64,000 nucleotides of DNA from Ascarosepion bandense (Eukaryota; Mollusca; Cephalopoda; Sepiida; Sepiidae), in assembly GCA_037127315.1 (NCBI GenBank), contig JBBBDQ010001939.1, positions 582,501 to 646,500 on the forward strand. Direction: 5' to 3'. The first letter of the stretch is position 1; every line of letters starts with the position of its first letter. The notes beneath the pieces were generated by a model. It ran no database searches. It was not told where the DNA came from and saw only the letters and a program-made list of their open reading frames with translations. Positions 23,401-34,618 of the stretch are shown here, in pieces. Position numbers and translations under genes: made by a program.

Positions 23401-23517
23401 TACAGTAGCCAGTGTTCCCAAAGTGGTTCCCCATCTAAGTACTGGCTGAGCTTGATGTTGCTTAACTCCAAAGATTGAATGGGAACCAGGGTTTTCAGCA
23501 TGATTTGACTGTAGGCC
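23401..23517 (-). pseudogene. 5S ribosomal RNA pseudogene
   Basis: The minus strand aligns end to end with animal 5S rRNA (usual length about 120 nt; 117 nt here). The 5' end reads GGCCTACAG. The internal control region is recognisable: GAGTTAAGCAACATC for the A box and GATGGGGAACC then TTTGGGAA for the C-box area. The 3' end reads ACTGGCTACTGTA. Many substitutions (ACCGG replaced by CCTGG, loss of several stem pairings) make a functional gene unlikely. It could be a retroposed 5S copy or the head of a 5S-derived SINE, but no SINE tail was seen. RNA polymerase III would transcribe the real gene from this internal promoter. Confidence 0.8.
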
Positions 23518-24244
23518 TCTAAATTTAAAGCTGGTTGGTTGTGAGTCTAGTAACTCAACCTTGTAAAAACCTACTTGCTATAGAAACTAAAGAAGTAACA
23601 CCCAGCATGGTGATGCTGTAACCCTAGTCTATGTAAGATTGGGGGTCCATATGGTTAATAAAACCATCATTTAAAAAGGTGATTTGGATACTTCCATGAT
23701 AAATGTTTTTAATAATTCTTATATTAAATATTTTGTAAATATTTTTGAAAAATTTATTATTTGAATTATTTGAACATTTAATCAAAAAGTAAATTCTAAA
23801 TTCTAATTCAGACAATAGCCACCAAAGTACTAATAAGAGTAAGGCGTGATACATGCAATAATAGTCAAGGGAATAGGTCATCTTCTGGGAGACCTACATG
23901 CATGATCCATCATGCAACCTTGGGCTTGTATGTTGGTATTGACATTAAATGACCCAGTATTATATTTGTTTTTGTAAGTATAGTAAATAAATATTTATAA
24001 TTTAGATAGTTTTAATAAATACAAACAATGAAAGCAAAAGCTAATAAAAAAAATGTATCTGTTTAAAAATAGAAGTTTAATGGAGGTGGTGTTTTGTTAA
24101 ATTTAAAAAGTTTCTTATATTATTGGATTATTTGATTCATTTTCTGCAGCTTTATAATCATTTTAAAGGTTATTAAATCCAGGAAATATTTTTAGATTGT
24201 AAGATTTTTTTGAGATAATAATTTTTTAATGATACAAGTCTTAC

Positions 24245-24400
24245 TGTTTGACCCTATCTATGGGGAGAAGAGGTGTATTCATACCTTTTCCAAGGGTATT
24301 TGTGTGTAAGTGAATATAACAAACCCAAATGAAATTGAAACACAACTCCTCAATTAACAATTCAGAGTCATTATCCATTACACCAGCTGCTCATCCAAGC
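24245..24400 (-). mobile_element. tRNA-derived SINE (family B), 5' half
   Basis: On the minus strand it starts with 'gctggtgtaatggataatga' (A-box-like), then a degraded B box, then 'cttacacacaaataccctt' and 'ggaaaaggtatgaata'. The same order is seen at 33.4, 34.3, 34.6, 45.6 and 49 kb. Confidence 0.7.
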
Positions 24401-24465
24401 TTGCAGCACTTGATATTTCAAAGACATAGTTAATTTCTAAAAAGTTTGTCTTTTCTGTTCAATAA

Positions 24466-25060
24466 CTGATAACTATATATATAAAAATGGATATATCTGT
24501 GTGTTTGTGTGTCTTCATTTTGAGAAACCCTACTCCTCCAAAACCTTTAGTTTGATTTCAACCAAAATTGGGTCACTTGTTGATCATATGAACCTCTGAT
24601 GTACATAAAAATTTTTCAAATCAATTTACAGGGCACAGCAAAAATCACTAAAATGCTTAGAATTTACGCACTCTTCTTCTCCGAGATGTCTTATGTAAAT
24701 TCAACCAAAATCACATAACTTGTAGATCAAAGTCCGAACCATTGATATAAACAAAAAATTTCGAACCAATGTACAGGGTTCATAAAAAATCAATGACAAA
24801 TATAATTTTGGATGGCCTTTTGTGCATTTTTATTAATTTCTCCAAGACACTTCACTAAACCAAAAGTCTGATGACTTGATATGCGAGCAAAATTTTCAGT
24901 TGACACACCGTGCAGCAAAAATTAATGGAAAATGTTGCTTTTTGTGATCGTTTATTTCTCTGAAACACTTAGTTGTATTCCAACAAAAAATCGAGTTTTC
25001 TTTGTAACTTCTACCTTATCATATGCCATAGTTCTGTAAAAAGAAACTCACTCAGTACAT
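24466..25060 (+). mobile_element. Helitron-like sequence
   Basis: The start 'ctatatatataaaaatgg' followed by 'tctgtgtgtttgtgtgtctt' and 'ctactcctccaaaac' resembles the beginning of the better-defined Helitron at 49050. A CTRR 3' terminus was not identified, so the boundaries are uncertain. Confidence 0.4.
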
Positions 25061-25400
25061 GTTTTTTTAAGTACTGTCTTCATGTTTTATTGTAGTTATG
25101 TGGTCTTTTAGAATTCAGTAAGTACTTTTCACTTATTCTCCTTTTCGTCCTTTTCACTTATTCTTCTTTTCATCTCCTCAAATAAAAAAATTAGTCTATT
25201 TGGTTCACAGAACTACAGTTTTGTTAGTCTCATGTTCCAGCTGAGGAAATGAAAAATAAAACAAAGTAAATAATATATGAATTCTAAAGACCAGATACAG
25301 CAAAGTATGCCAATGAATGTGCTGGCTTAAATGTCACATAAAAATAACAAAGATGAAACCAATAATTTACTTGATTTTAGAGTATCAGAAATTAACTTAC

Positions 25401-25560
25401 CATCTTCACCATCACTGATAGCTATGCTGTCTTTATTAAAGTCTGTAGGAGAAGGACTAAGTGCTGTGGTCAGGCCACGTGCATGTCGTTCTTTCATTTT
25501 TGCCTCAAGTTCTAGTTGGAAGCTGTTCTTCTTTGGTGCTTGATGAGTTTCCTCTCTCAT
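25401..25560 (-). CDS. First coding exon of the split minus-strand gene; possible MAP9-like N-terminus
   Basis: The exon spans 25401-25569 with acceptor tttactttactcag and donor GAAGATG followed by gtaagtta, both near consensus. The ATG at 25558-25560 has A at -3 and lies 9 nt into the exon, giving 53 codons plus one base (phase 1). The start MREETHQAPKKNSFQLELEA, then KMKERHARGL and later DFNKDSIAISDGED, suggests a charged, helical and then acidic N-terminus. The spacing FQxEL...RxAR...DFxxDxI resembles the N-terminus of vertebrate MAP9, a spindle and axoneme microtubule protein. I hold that with low confidence, and other coiled-coil proteins are possible. It joins in phase to 19807-20149. 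Confidence 0.7.
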
Positions 25561-25659
25561 TGTTAGAATCTGAGTAAAGTAAATCGATAAATATTTTAAC
25601 AAGATTTTAAATAATGTAAACATTATTCAGAATTATCACTCTTCTTTTTTATATATATA

Positions 25660-25691
25660 TATAACATGTACACACACACACACACACACAG
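25660..25691. repeat. AT-rich tract and (AC)n microsatellite
   Basis: A (TA)n stretch followed by about ten AC units in the intron just upstream of the first coding exon. Confidence 0.85.
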
Positions 25692-25869
25692 CTCTGAAAA
25701 TAATGCCTCCTATTTATTTCAGTAGAAATTACAATAGATACATGGATCACAATAAGCCTGTTGGATAGAGCAAATTTACAGCAACAAAATGCTATTTTTA
25801 CGCAGTCACTACTATTGGTTATACATTTTCACTAGCAATGAATAAGAATCTATACACCAAGATGATAAG

Positions 25870-26975
25870 AATATGTAGATCCAGAATTCCAGTCTTTAAG
25901 AACTCAGGTAAACCATCTAATTCTTCTATCAGCCTTCTACCTCTTTTTGGCAACATACTGGAGGCCCTAATCAACTTTGCATTGGTTGAGCATCTCACAT
26001 TGCAGGGTCTTCTTTCAAATAAGCAATATGATTTTTGCTTTGCTGCTGATATATTAACAATTATTGCTGAAAGAGTCAAGTTTTAGATAAGAATGGTGAA
26101 AATTAGGCTGTTGTTTTGGGCATCTTGAAAGCATATGACAGGGTTTAGCATACCAATCTTTTTCAAAAGTTGAAATGTTATGGCATTTCTGGACAAATTT
26201 ATGAACTGATTCAATCTTTCTTATCAAAGTGTGAATGGGACTTAACCTAAATGGTCACTTGTTTAGATCTTTTTGCATTAATGTAGGTATCCTCCAGGGC
26301 TCTATCTTTGGATCTATGTTGTTCCTAATTTTCATCAATAATTATCCTGATAGCATCAGTTCTGAACTTGGTATCTAAAATGATGACACAATTATTTACT
26401 CCTGTCTTAATAGCCAGTTTGATCAGGTCAAATTGGAAGATGATTCCAAAATGACCTTGAATCTGCTGTTAACTGAAACAAGGGATGGCTTGTTAATTTG
26501 AATGCTTTCAAAACAAAACTGCTATTTATCAATCATCTGCCTTCCATCAGCATGACTCATACTAACTTCCAGGAGAGTGAACATTTTCAGCTGAAGTGAA
26601 GTGAAAAGAATATATGGAATCAATTGCTAGGTCTGCTGCTAGTAAAGTTGTTTTCATGGTGTTGTGCTAGATAACTTTTTTCTCTGGAATCTCTCTTATA
26701 TATTTATAAGTCTATGATTTGCCCATGCTTTGAATACTGTTCCCACTATACAGTGAATTTAGAGAATCTTTATAAAATCAAAAGTAGAATCCTGATCTGG
26801 TATCTTGGCTTCAATCACTTTCCCATTGTCATAATGTAGATTTGCTGTGCCTTTTTGATAAATACTTTCCTGGTAAATGATCTGATGATCCTTTATGATA
26901 CCTAATCTTTATGAATTTGGAGTACTAGATTAGTGGCAAGATCCAATCATATTATAGTTGAAATAGCTAGCTGTA
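25870..26975 (+). pseudogene. LINE-A reverse transcriptase remnant
   Basis: Plus-strand frames give, in order, SNSSISLLPLFGNILEALIN, FALVEHLTLQGLLSNKQYDF (the PISLLP...K-YGF type block), then GILQGSIFGSMLFLIFINNY, then a destroyed catalytic box (stop followed by NDDTIIYSC). The tail part (MLSKQNCYLSI) is shifted. This is a jockey/CR1-like RT with many stops and frameshifts. It lies in intron 1 of the split gene, antisense to it, and abuts the minisatellite on its right. Confidence 0.85.
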
Positions 26976-26980
26976 ACCTT

Positions 26981-27078
26981 TAGATAACATTATTTGACCA
27001 CTTACTTTTTAAAAAATACTATTTGATCAATTATTTTTTAACATAATTTGATTATTTATTTATTAGATAATATTACTT
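26981..27078. repeat. 27-bp minisatellite, segment 1
   Basis: The unit is close to 'acattatttgaccactta' plus a run of T ending 'tag'. About four diverged units, ended by the LINE-A insertion. Confidence 0.8.
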
Positions 27079-28062
27079 TTTTTTTTTAATCATTTCACTC
27101 CAAGCAAGGCATTCCACTGCCACTATTGCGCAGGGGGTTACATAGGGTAAGGTGATGAGAAAGAGTGGTTAAATATAGGAAATGTAAGAAGGAGGGTGAT
27201 AGATGGGTAGGGATACAGAGGATGAGGGTTGGGTAGGTGGGAAGAGTGTTTGAGAGAATGGAAGCGAGTTAGTGTGTTAGGAGGTGTCTATTGGCCTTAC
27301 ATTTAAACTCCTGGAGACTGTAACTGTCGGGGAAGCAAGTATGTGGAAGGGAATTCCACAGGCGGGAAGTGTGAGAAAAGAAGCTGTTGGAGTAGAAATT
27401 GCAGTTACATTTTATCAGTTTCACTGTAAAAGGGTAGGACCTAGTTGCTAATCTAGTATCTCGTGCAAATTCGTACCTAGGGGGCACCAGTGATCTAAGT
27501 TCATCGGAGCAGAAGCCGTGAAAGTATTTATAGAAGAGGTACAGGGAAGCCACGTCATGCCGGTGAGAGAGTGATTGCAGCCGGTCTGCCAAGTCGGTAT
27601 TGATCACATTACAGACTCTCCATTGTATTTTGTCAAGAACTCTGAGGAGAACAGCACGGGCACCCGACCAAATGTGGCAGCAGTATTCGATGCACAGGCA
27701 GATGGTAGATTTATATATGTGCAGGATAGAATCAGACGGAAAAAACTTCCGGGACCTGCACAGAGAACCGACTTTCATAGCAGCAGATTTGGCAATGGAT
27801 TCGATATAGTCGTTCCACTTAAGGTTCGCTGAGAGTGTGAGGCCAAGGAGGCATAGTGTTTTACTCTCTGGGAGGCAAGCCTGTTCCATGCTAATGGGAG
27901 GTAGGTGTAATTGTCTATGATGGTTATTTGATAGCAGCTTCATTTTGGAAGCATTAAAATTTACGAGCCATTTCTTACCCCAGTCCGCTACGGATTGGAG
28001 GTCCTTTTCAAGCTCAGCAGTGAGGTTCGCTTTGTCACCCACACCAGATTTTTGATCGAGGC
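27079..28062 (-). pseudogene. LINE-A, 5'-truncated copy with a 257-codon open RT C-terminus
   Basis: The best-kept LINE-A copy. On the minus strand it starts in mid-RT a few residues after where the catalytic YADD would be (SRLDQKSGVGDKANLTAELE). It then runs open (27269-28042) through DLQSVADWGKKWLVNFNASK, LLGLTLSANLKWNDYI, LHIYKSTICLCIEYCCHIWS and SRLWNSLPHTCFP to HLLTH, followed by a 3' untranslated tail and A-run. This is the normal end of jockey/CR1-like RTs. Because the catalytic core was lost on insertion (5' truncation, typical of LINE reverse transcription), the open frame cannot make an active enzyme. The lack of stops suggests a recent insertion. It interrupts the minisatellite. 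Confidence 0.85.
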
Positions 28063-28078
28063 GAGAGCAAGTTTGACT

Positions 28079-28277
28079 ATATATTTTTAGACAACATTAT
28101 TTGACAACTTATATTTTTAAAATAACATTATTTGGCCACTTATTTTTTTTAAATAATATTATTTGACTACATATTTAAAAAAAAAAAACATTTAAGAATT
28201 TTATCTCTTTTTAGATAGGATTATTTGACCACTTATTTGTTTAGATAACATTATTCGATCATTTTTTTTTATATAAC
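28079..28277. repeat. 27-bp minisatellite, segment 2
   Basis: Continuation of the same array between the LINE-A copy and the LTR insertion ('aacattatttgacaac', 'attatttggccactta' units). Confidence 0.8.
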
Positions 28278-29326
28278 TGTTATAATGAAATATCCCAACA
28301 TCATATATAAACACTATGGTAGACTAAGTCTATTATGAATAAATGATCAAGAGCATTTTCACTAGAGAGTCTTGCTTATGGATTAGAACCTAGTAGTACT
28401 ATTCTTGTATAGCGGGTATCTCTTCTTTTATTCCGTTTGTAGTGAAGGGTAATTGTATACCGTGCAGGTTAACGGAATTTGGCCTTGTGGGAAGATAGCC
28501 CACTATAATTCATAAAATGATTATAGAATCAAGAAAAGCAATTAGAGTATAAAATAATATTTATATATATACATAGCAATAATGTTTTACAATTAAAACA
28601 ATACTTGAAATAAAGGTCCAACGGAAGTTAGAGAGTTCATGGCAATTAATAATGAGCTGAAAGAGATAAAAGAATGTTCATGGAAGATATAATGCTGAAA
28701 AGGTAAAAGGCTTAGTAGTGTGATTAATGTTCATTTTCAAGTTGCTGATTCTAAGGTCAGTAGGTCAGCAAGTTGGTTTGTGGAATGTCTTTGAAAAGGT
28801 CAGTTAGTACTTTTGAGAACAGGAAGAAAGTAAGAGGTCAGAATAGTACTTATGAGACAGGGAGGTGGAAAGAGGTCAGCATAGTAGTCGCTCGACTTAA
28901 GTCAAGAGGAGGCAGGTGACTCTATCCTATCGTCCTTCTGTTTGGCTAAGCTTTTGTGTCTTCGCTTTTGGATCAAAATGTGGCTAGTTTCGAATTTCAT
29001 CCTTGTATTTGGTTCTGGGCTTCCTATTGGCTGGTAAATAAAATTTGCGTAGGCTCGGGAAATGGTAATTTGATATTTAATTAATTTTTATTTTTCAACC
29101 GGAACATCTGCGCGAACTCGAATGCACACAACGATTTTTATTCATTTGCCTTTTAGTTGTGAGAGAGTACACATCCGGTTCATCGCTTTTGTTCGGTCGG
29201 TATCACCACACTTGTCTGTAATAATTTTTGTGCTGAATAAACCTTTTATTCTATTACGCCTGACTTGGTAATCTTTTCACTCAGATTTACACTTTGTTAA
29301 ATTGTACTCTTGTTCAGGATATAACA
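28278..29326 (+). mobile_element. Solo LTR, about 1.05 kb
   Basis: The segment begins TGTTATAATG and ends GGATATAACA, so it has TG...CA ends with the inverted heptamer TGTTATA/TATAACA. It interrupts the minisatellite cleanly, which defines the edges independently. Inside, a CCTATTGG motif and an AT-rich TATA-like stretch (around 29020-29045) precede AATAAA at 29236-29241, about 85 bp from the end. That is the order expected of a U3-R-U5 LTR in plus orientation. It is more GC-rich than its host. No exact target duplication could be read because the flanks are repetitive. No internal coding region is present. Confidence 0.7.
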
Positions 29327-29751
29327 ACGTTATGTGATTACTTATTTTTTTAAGTAACATTATTTTATCATTTATTTTTAAGAGATTATTTGACCACTTT
29401 GTTTTTTGACCATTAAATTTTATTAAATAACATTATTTAACCATTTACTATTTTCGACAACATTGTCTGACCACTTTTTCAAATAACAATATTTGACTAA
29501 TTATTTATTTTTAAATAATATTATTTGACCATTTATCAAAATTATCTATACTTTTAAATAGTATTTGACTATTTATTTTTTAGACTTATGTTTTTAGACA
29601 ACATTTTATTTGACAACTTATTTTTAAATAACATTTGACCATTTATTTTTTGACACTGTTTGGCTCTTAATTTTTTGGTTAAGATTATTTGACCACTAAT
29701 TTTTTACGATATTATTTGGTCATTTATTTTTTAGTTTATTTTTAATATAAG
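29327..29751. repeat. 27-bp minisatellite, segment 3
   Basis: About 14 variable units, including 'tgacaacttatttttaa' forms. Confidence 0.8.
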
Positions 29752-29915
29752 CTCTTGAATAGGCACCGGAGAGTGTTGTCAGTGATGTAAATTGACTTAA
29801 TTCATCAGGGAGTTTTGGGTCTTTCTACATCATACATCACATTACCAAGTCGACCCAATCATGGGAGATCAAGCCTGCAACCAAACGCTAGCAGAGACTA
29901 TCGCCTTTATAATAC
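29752..29915. mobile_element. Unclassified insertion in the minisatellite, about 164 bp
   Basis: A block of ordinary complexity, including 'gaataggcaccggagagtgt' and 'aatcatgggagatcaagcct', breaks the array and is followed by array units again. It may be a SINE or a MITE. No clear tRNA boxes or terminal repeats were seen. Confidence 0.55.
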
Positions 29916-30395
29916 ATTATTTTTAAATAACATTTGACCATTAATTTTTTTTACATTATTTGATTCTTAATTTTTTGGATAAGATTATTTGATCACTAAT
30001 TTATTTTTCAGACATGATTTGACCACTTATTTTTGTAAGACATGATTTGACCACTTATTTTTTTAGACATTATTTGGCCACTTATTTTTTTAGACATTAT
30101 TTGGCCACTTATTTTTTTAGACATTATTTGGCCACTTATTTTTTTAGACATTATTTGGCCACTTATTTTTTAGACATTATTTGGCCACTTATTTTTTTAG
30201 ACATTATTTGGCCACTTATTTAGACATTATTTGATCATTTATTTTTTAAATAACATTATTTGAACATTTATTTTTTAAATAACATTATTTGACCATTTAT
30301 TCTTTTTAGACAACATGATCTGACCACTTATTTTTTTAAAATAACATTTGACAATTTATTTTTTGGGCAACATTATTTGACTAATTTTTAAATTT
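29916..30395. repeat. 27-bp minisatellite, segment 4 (most regular part)
   Basis: At 30040-30235, near-identical 27-bp units ('acattatttggccactta' plus T-run and 'ag') follow one another, which indicates recent amplification. Confidence 0.9.
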
Positions 30396-31726
30396 TTAAC
30401 CAACTTTCTTTGGCAATCTATTCATTTTAGCATGAAGTAAATACAGTCTAATCACCCAGAATTTTCCCAAGTATTTATCATCGATTGTTATTCATCATTT
30501 GTATTTGCACAAGTATGTTGTCATTTTGTTAAAATGTTTTGCAGGTATTTTCAAATGATATTAAAATCAATATCATCCACCCTCACCAAAATCATCATAA
30601 AGCCTACCCTCACCAAAATCATAATAAAACCTACCTTCATCAAAATCATAATAATAGAACCTACCCTTGCTAAAATCATAATAATAAAGCCTCCCTAAAA
30701 AAAAAACAAAAAAACTATACATACCAAAATAAATAAATACATAAAATAATAAGTAACAAGAAATTTAATAGTATTTTTTTTAGGTTTTCAGTCTCATACA
30801 ACAGTGACCTTGAAGTGTATGTGAAAATTCATCTTTTCACTGCTAATATAAACTTTAAACACTTTACCTAGTGATATGCACCATGTCATTTATATAAAAC
30901 AGGTAGTTAAAGTGCAAAAACAATGTTTTAATGCTTCTGCATTTTTTAAATAAACTTTTAGGACATAAATAAAAAAAAATATAGAATTTTACAACATAAA
31001 TAAAAAGAAAAACATTTTATGAAAAATAGCATGGAAAATTTAACACTCACAGGACATATTAAATGCAAGCAGGACAGAGGTAAATGGTGAGTAACCTAAT
31101 TAATGAGCTTGTGTAAATGGATTGTAGATCAGGTACTGGAAAGGATGGTGAAAAGACAAACATTAAGAGCTACAAAGAACAGGAAGTTGCAGATTGCTCA
31201 TATCCTGAAGGCACATGGCACATAGAAGATTATATTTATAATATTTCTTTTACTGTTTTAAGAACTAAACATTGTAATATATTTCAGTGACCCATATGAC
31301 CAAAATATGATTTCAGTCAAAGGCAAGAATGTAAACTGTGACAAACAAAAATGTGTTTAGTCAAAGGCAGCTGGCATCAAAAGAATGAAATGTATTTCAG
31401 TGACCTGAAAGAAATATGTTTGGGCCAGAAACAATGACAAGCAAAAATGTGTTGATATCAGGAGCAGTGGTTTGAAGGTCAGAAAATATAAACAAAGGCT
31501 ATAATTGTCAAAAATGATTAATAGATGTGCCTAGCCATAGATAATGCAATTAAGTGGAATCTCAGATTATATAAGATCAGGGTTTTTTGAGCAAAAGGCT
31601 GAATGGAGCCAAGAGGCAGCAGAAGACAGAGAAGAGAAGAGAAGAGAACTCTCAACAACCTTGCATGTTCATGATTCTCCCTTGCTATCCTCGTTCTCTA
31701 CACAACTGAGTCAGACAAAGAATAAA

Positions 31727-31730
<4 letters not shown>
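30396..31730. other. Intron 1 sequence, small repeats only
   Basis: A short repeated motif 'cctaccctcaccaaaatcat' occurs about four times at 30575-30695. No gene seen. Confidence 0.5.

Positions 31731-31731
<1 letters not shown>

Positions 31732-31765
<34 letters not shown>
31732..31765. repeat. (AT)n microsatellite
   Basis: Uninterrupted AT dinucleotides. Confidence 0.95.
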
Positions 31766-31768
<3 letters not shown>

Positions 31769-31859
31769 AAGGAACATAAAATTTTGTTTATCAGCCAAGA
31801 CAACAAATCTGCTAACAAATCTGTTAACTTCAGGCCTTATATAACAACTAAAGAACTAT

Positions 31860-31965
31860 ATATCAACAATTTTGTTATCTTTTCAAACCACCTCATGGGT
31901 TGGTTATTGTCATTTTCATTTGTTTTCTCATCTGATCAGAACTCCAAAATAAAAGACATTTCTGT
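31860..31965 (+). repeat. Interspersed repeat family A, 3' fragment
   Basis: The 'ggttattgtcattttcattt' / 'gttttctcatctgatcagaa' stretch matches 60775-60830 ('tttattgccatttttatttg'). Fragment only. Confidence 0.45.
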
Positions 31966-33028
31966 TTGATTAAGCTTCATTATTCCACTTCAAACCTCTC
32001 TTGTCATCGCCAATTGATATTAGTCAACTAATCTGCCAAGCACATTAACTCCAGACCTGACTAACTCTACTAACATTCAAAATCGCCACAGCTTGCACAA
32101 CAGAAACATTCCATTTGCATAAGCTGTATTGGCAAATACAAAATAATTTTAAATTTCCAATTTTTGTGTTCTTTTTGCTTCTTTTTGTTATTTGGTTTGT
32201 TTTTCTGTGCTACCATATACGTATTTATAAGATTGTAATATAGCAACAACTAGTAGAATGACAACAAGTAGAAGCTTATGAAGCTATATTTGACTAATTC
32301 ACTTTTAGCACTGAAAATGTTTATTTTATCATAGTAGATGGTTACAAGTGAGAGGGGAGATGGGATATGCATATTTTATTACCCCAAACATGATTAAAAA
32401 ACATCTACAATTCCCATTAGATAAACTGATTAATAAACAAATCCTTGATTCATGATATACAGTTTTTTTATGTTCAAATGACTATTTTCCCAATGGGATT
32501 TTTCCTTAAATATTAGAGAGAGAAATTAAAGATAAATACATGTTTTATTTGCAGCTATGGAGAATACAAAATAAAAATAACTTTCTTTTCTTCACTGTTT
32601 TCAAATTTGTGAGCTAGTCCAAAAATCTATTTTTGACCAATAGAAAAAGAAAAAAGTCCAAGGCAAATTTAGCAAGCCTGTGTGAAATATATTCTAACCA
32701 ATGAAAAGAAAACGATTTACAAAATCAAAAAAAGTAACAAGCCATGTCTTCACTGTTTGCAAACTCACAAAGTGTGAAAATCTATTTTTACCAATAAAAA
32801 AAGATTGCAGCCATGCTGAGAAAAGATCAAAAACAATTTTGCAGCAAGTGTGAATTAATTTTCTAAGAGTGATTTACATAAAAATAACAAATTGAACTTT
32901 CACTGACCTGTGTCATGTTTCTTTCTACCCAAAAAGGAGTTTGTGTTTGATCAGACCATGTGAGCTTACTGGCTCATTTATTAATGTACCCAGTCAGTCA
33001 GTGGCAGTTGGTTGGTGTGGGAGGAGAT

Positions 33029-33066
33029 ATACATACATACATACATACATACATACATACATACAT
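33029..33066. repeat. (CATA)n microsatellite
   Basis: About nine tetranucleotide units, present only in the first unit of the duplicated block. Confidence 0.95.
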
Positions 33067-33354
33067 TATCAGTGTCTAATGACAACTGAGAATTTCAAGG
33101 ACTCTATTCTACAGTTAAAATTAAGTACCTAAAAATACATCTTTTATATTGAATTCAACTGTAATTTGAAAGAGGAAGTCTCTCTATTTGTCTTAATCAT
33201 TTTGAAAATGTTCATTTCTATTAAATTCAACTGTAATGTTTTTGTGTGAAAAAGGAACTCTCTAAATTTGTTTTAATCATTTTGGAAACTTTTGTTTATA
33301 TTGAATTCAACTGTAATACTTATGTGTGAAAAATGAATTTTGGAAATTTACTTA

Positions 33355-33490
33355 GTTGAATTCCTTGCATTCACTTGCGCACAAATACTCTTGGGAAAGG
33401 TATTAAACCATCTCTTCCCTCCAGTTATGGGTTAAATAATAGGACAGATTCATCCAAAGAGTCTATCATGTATGGCACTTAACTGACTGA
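33355..33490 (+). mobile_element. SINE family B remnant
   Basis: Middle part only: 'gaattccttgcattcactt', 'ctcttgggaaaggtatt', 'ccagttatgggttaaa' and 'cttaactgactgac'. The tRNA head is missing. Confidence 0.65.
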
Positions 33491-34317
33491 CTTAGTGTCT
33501 GATAATTTGAAATGAACATTTTCTTCTTTTGGCTGTTCAATGAATCTACAAATTTTTAATGTGTGATTTTTTTTATCTTTAAATAAACTATTGACAATTA
33601 TAACTGTATAAATTTGTAAATAAATTTCTTATCTTGTGTCTAAAATATACCCACGTTTCCTCATCATTATACCCTACCACACCCTATCTTCAAATCTATG
33701 AACTTTTAATATTTTATTACTTATCCTGAAACAAGCTACTGACAACTTCAAATGTGTAAATTTATAAATAAATTCCTTATTTTGTTTCATTCTAAATAAC
33801 ACCTGTGGTTCCTCAGTCATTATTCCTACATACTGTGGTGAATACAAATAAAAATAACAACTGTGAATTAATTTTCTAACCAATGAAAAGAGTGATTTAA
33901 AAAATAACAAACTGAGCTTTCAATGACCTATGTCATATTTCTCCCCCCCCCCCCCCGCCAAAAGAAAGGAGTTTGTGTTGAGCTGGTCACGTGACTGGAT
34001 TGGCCTATTTATTAAACTGCCCAGTCGTTGTTGTTGGAGTCAGAGAGACGGGAGTAAAAGAAAAAGCAGAGACCCAATTCTGAATATTGCAGGTGTCACA
34101 TTTCATGATTAGCCTTTAGGAATGACAACTGAGAATTGCCAGGACTCTTTCTGTGGTTGAAGCTAAGTACCTAAAAATGCATCTTTTATATTGAATTCAA
34201 CTGTAATACTTTTATGTGAAAAATGAACTCTTTCAATTTGTTTTATTATTTTGGAAACCTTTGTTTATATGGAATTCAACTGTAAGACTTACTGTTGTGT
34301 GAAAAACGAATTTTGAA

Positions 34318-34618
34318 AATGTGATGTGTGTTGGATGCGGTGGATATCGGCTCGGAACAAAAGATTGGGGAGCTGAGTTCGAATTCCAGTTGAATTCCCT
34401 GCATTCACTTACGCGCAAATACTCTTAGGAAAGGTATTAATCCGTCTCTTCCTCCCAGTTATGGGTTAAAACAGGACAGATTGGGTTCTACAGCCTTGGG
34501 TGGCAACCCGTATACTGCAGAAAGTAAATGGCAACCTATTGCAGGATAATCTTCTGCCCAGTCAGTCAAAGAGACATGATCGCCCAAGCGTCTCACGTAT
34601 GGCACGTAACTGACTGTC
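34318..34618 (+). mobile_element. tRNA-derived SINE family B, copy
   Basis: Head 'gatgcggtggatatcggctc' with A-box-like sequence, B box 'gagttcgaattcc', then 'gcattcacttacgcgcaaat', 'gttatgggttaaaa', 'gggttctacagccttgg' and 'agacatgatcgccca'. It ends at 'cacgtaactgactg'. About 300 bp. RNA polymerase III would start from the two internal boxes. Confidence 0.8.

Larger units (their letters stand above)
32590..33850. repeat. Tandem block duplication, first unit with sub-repeats
   Basis: Homologous to 33855-35060 in order. Shared landmarks are 'ttaattttcta' and 'agtgattta', 'ggagtttgtgtt', 'atgacaactgagaat', 'aagtacctaaaaat', 'ttgaattcaactgtaat', a SINE-B remnant, and 'ttttaatgtgtgatt'. Within it, a segment of about 75 bp ending 'ttgaattcaactgtaat' occurs about three times (33145-33320). 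'tgtaaatttataaataaatt' marks another internal doublet (33590-33790). Confidence 0.75.

Noticed and set aside
30040..30235. Regular 27-bp repeats as a CRISPR array
   Set aside because: Units are directly adjacent with no unique spacers, in an animal genome. This is a minisatellite.
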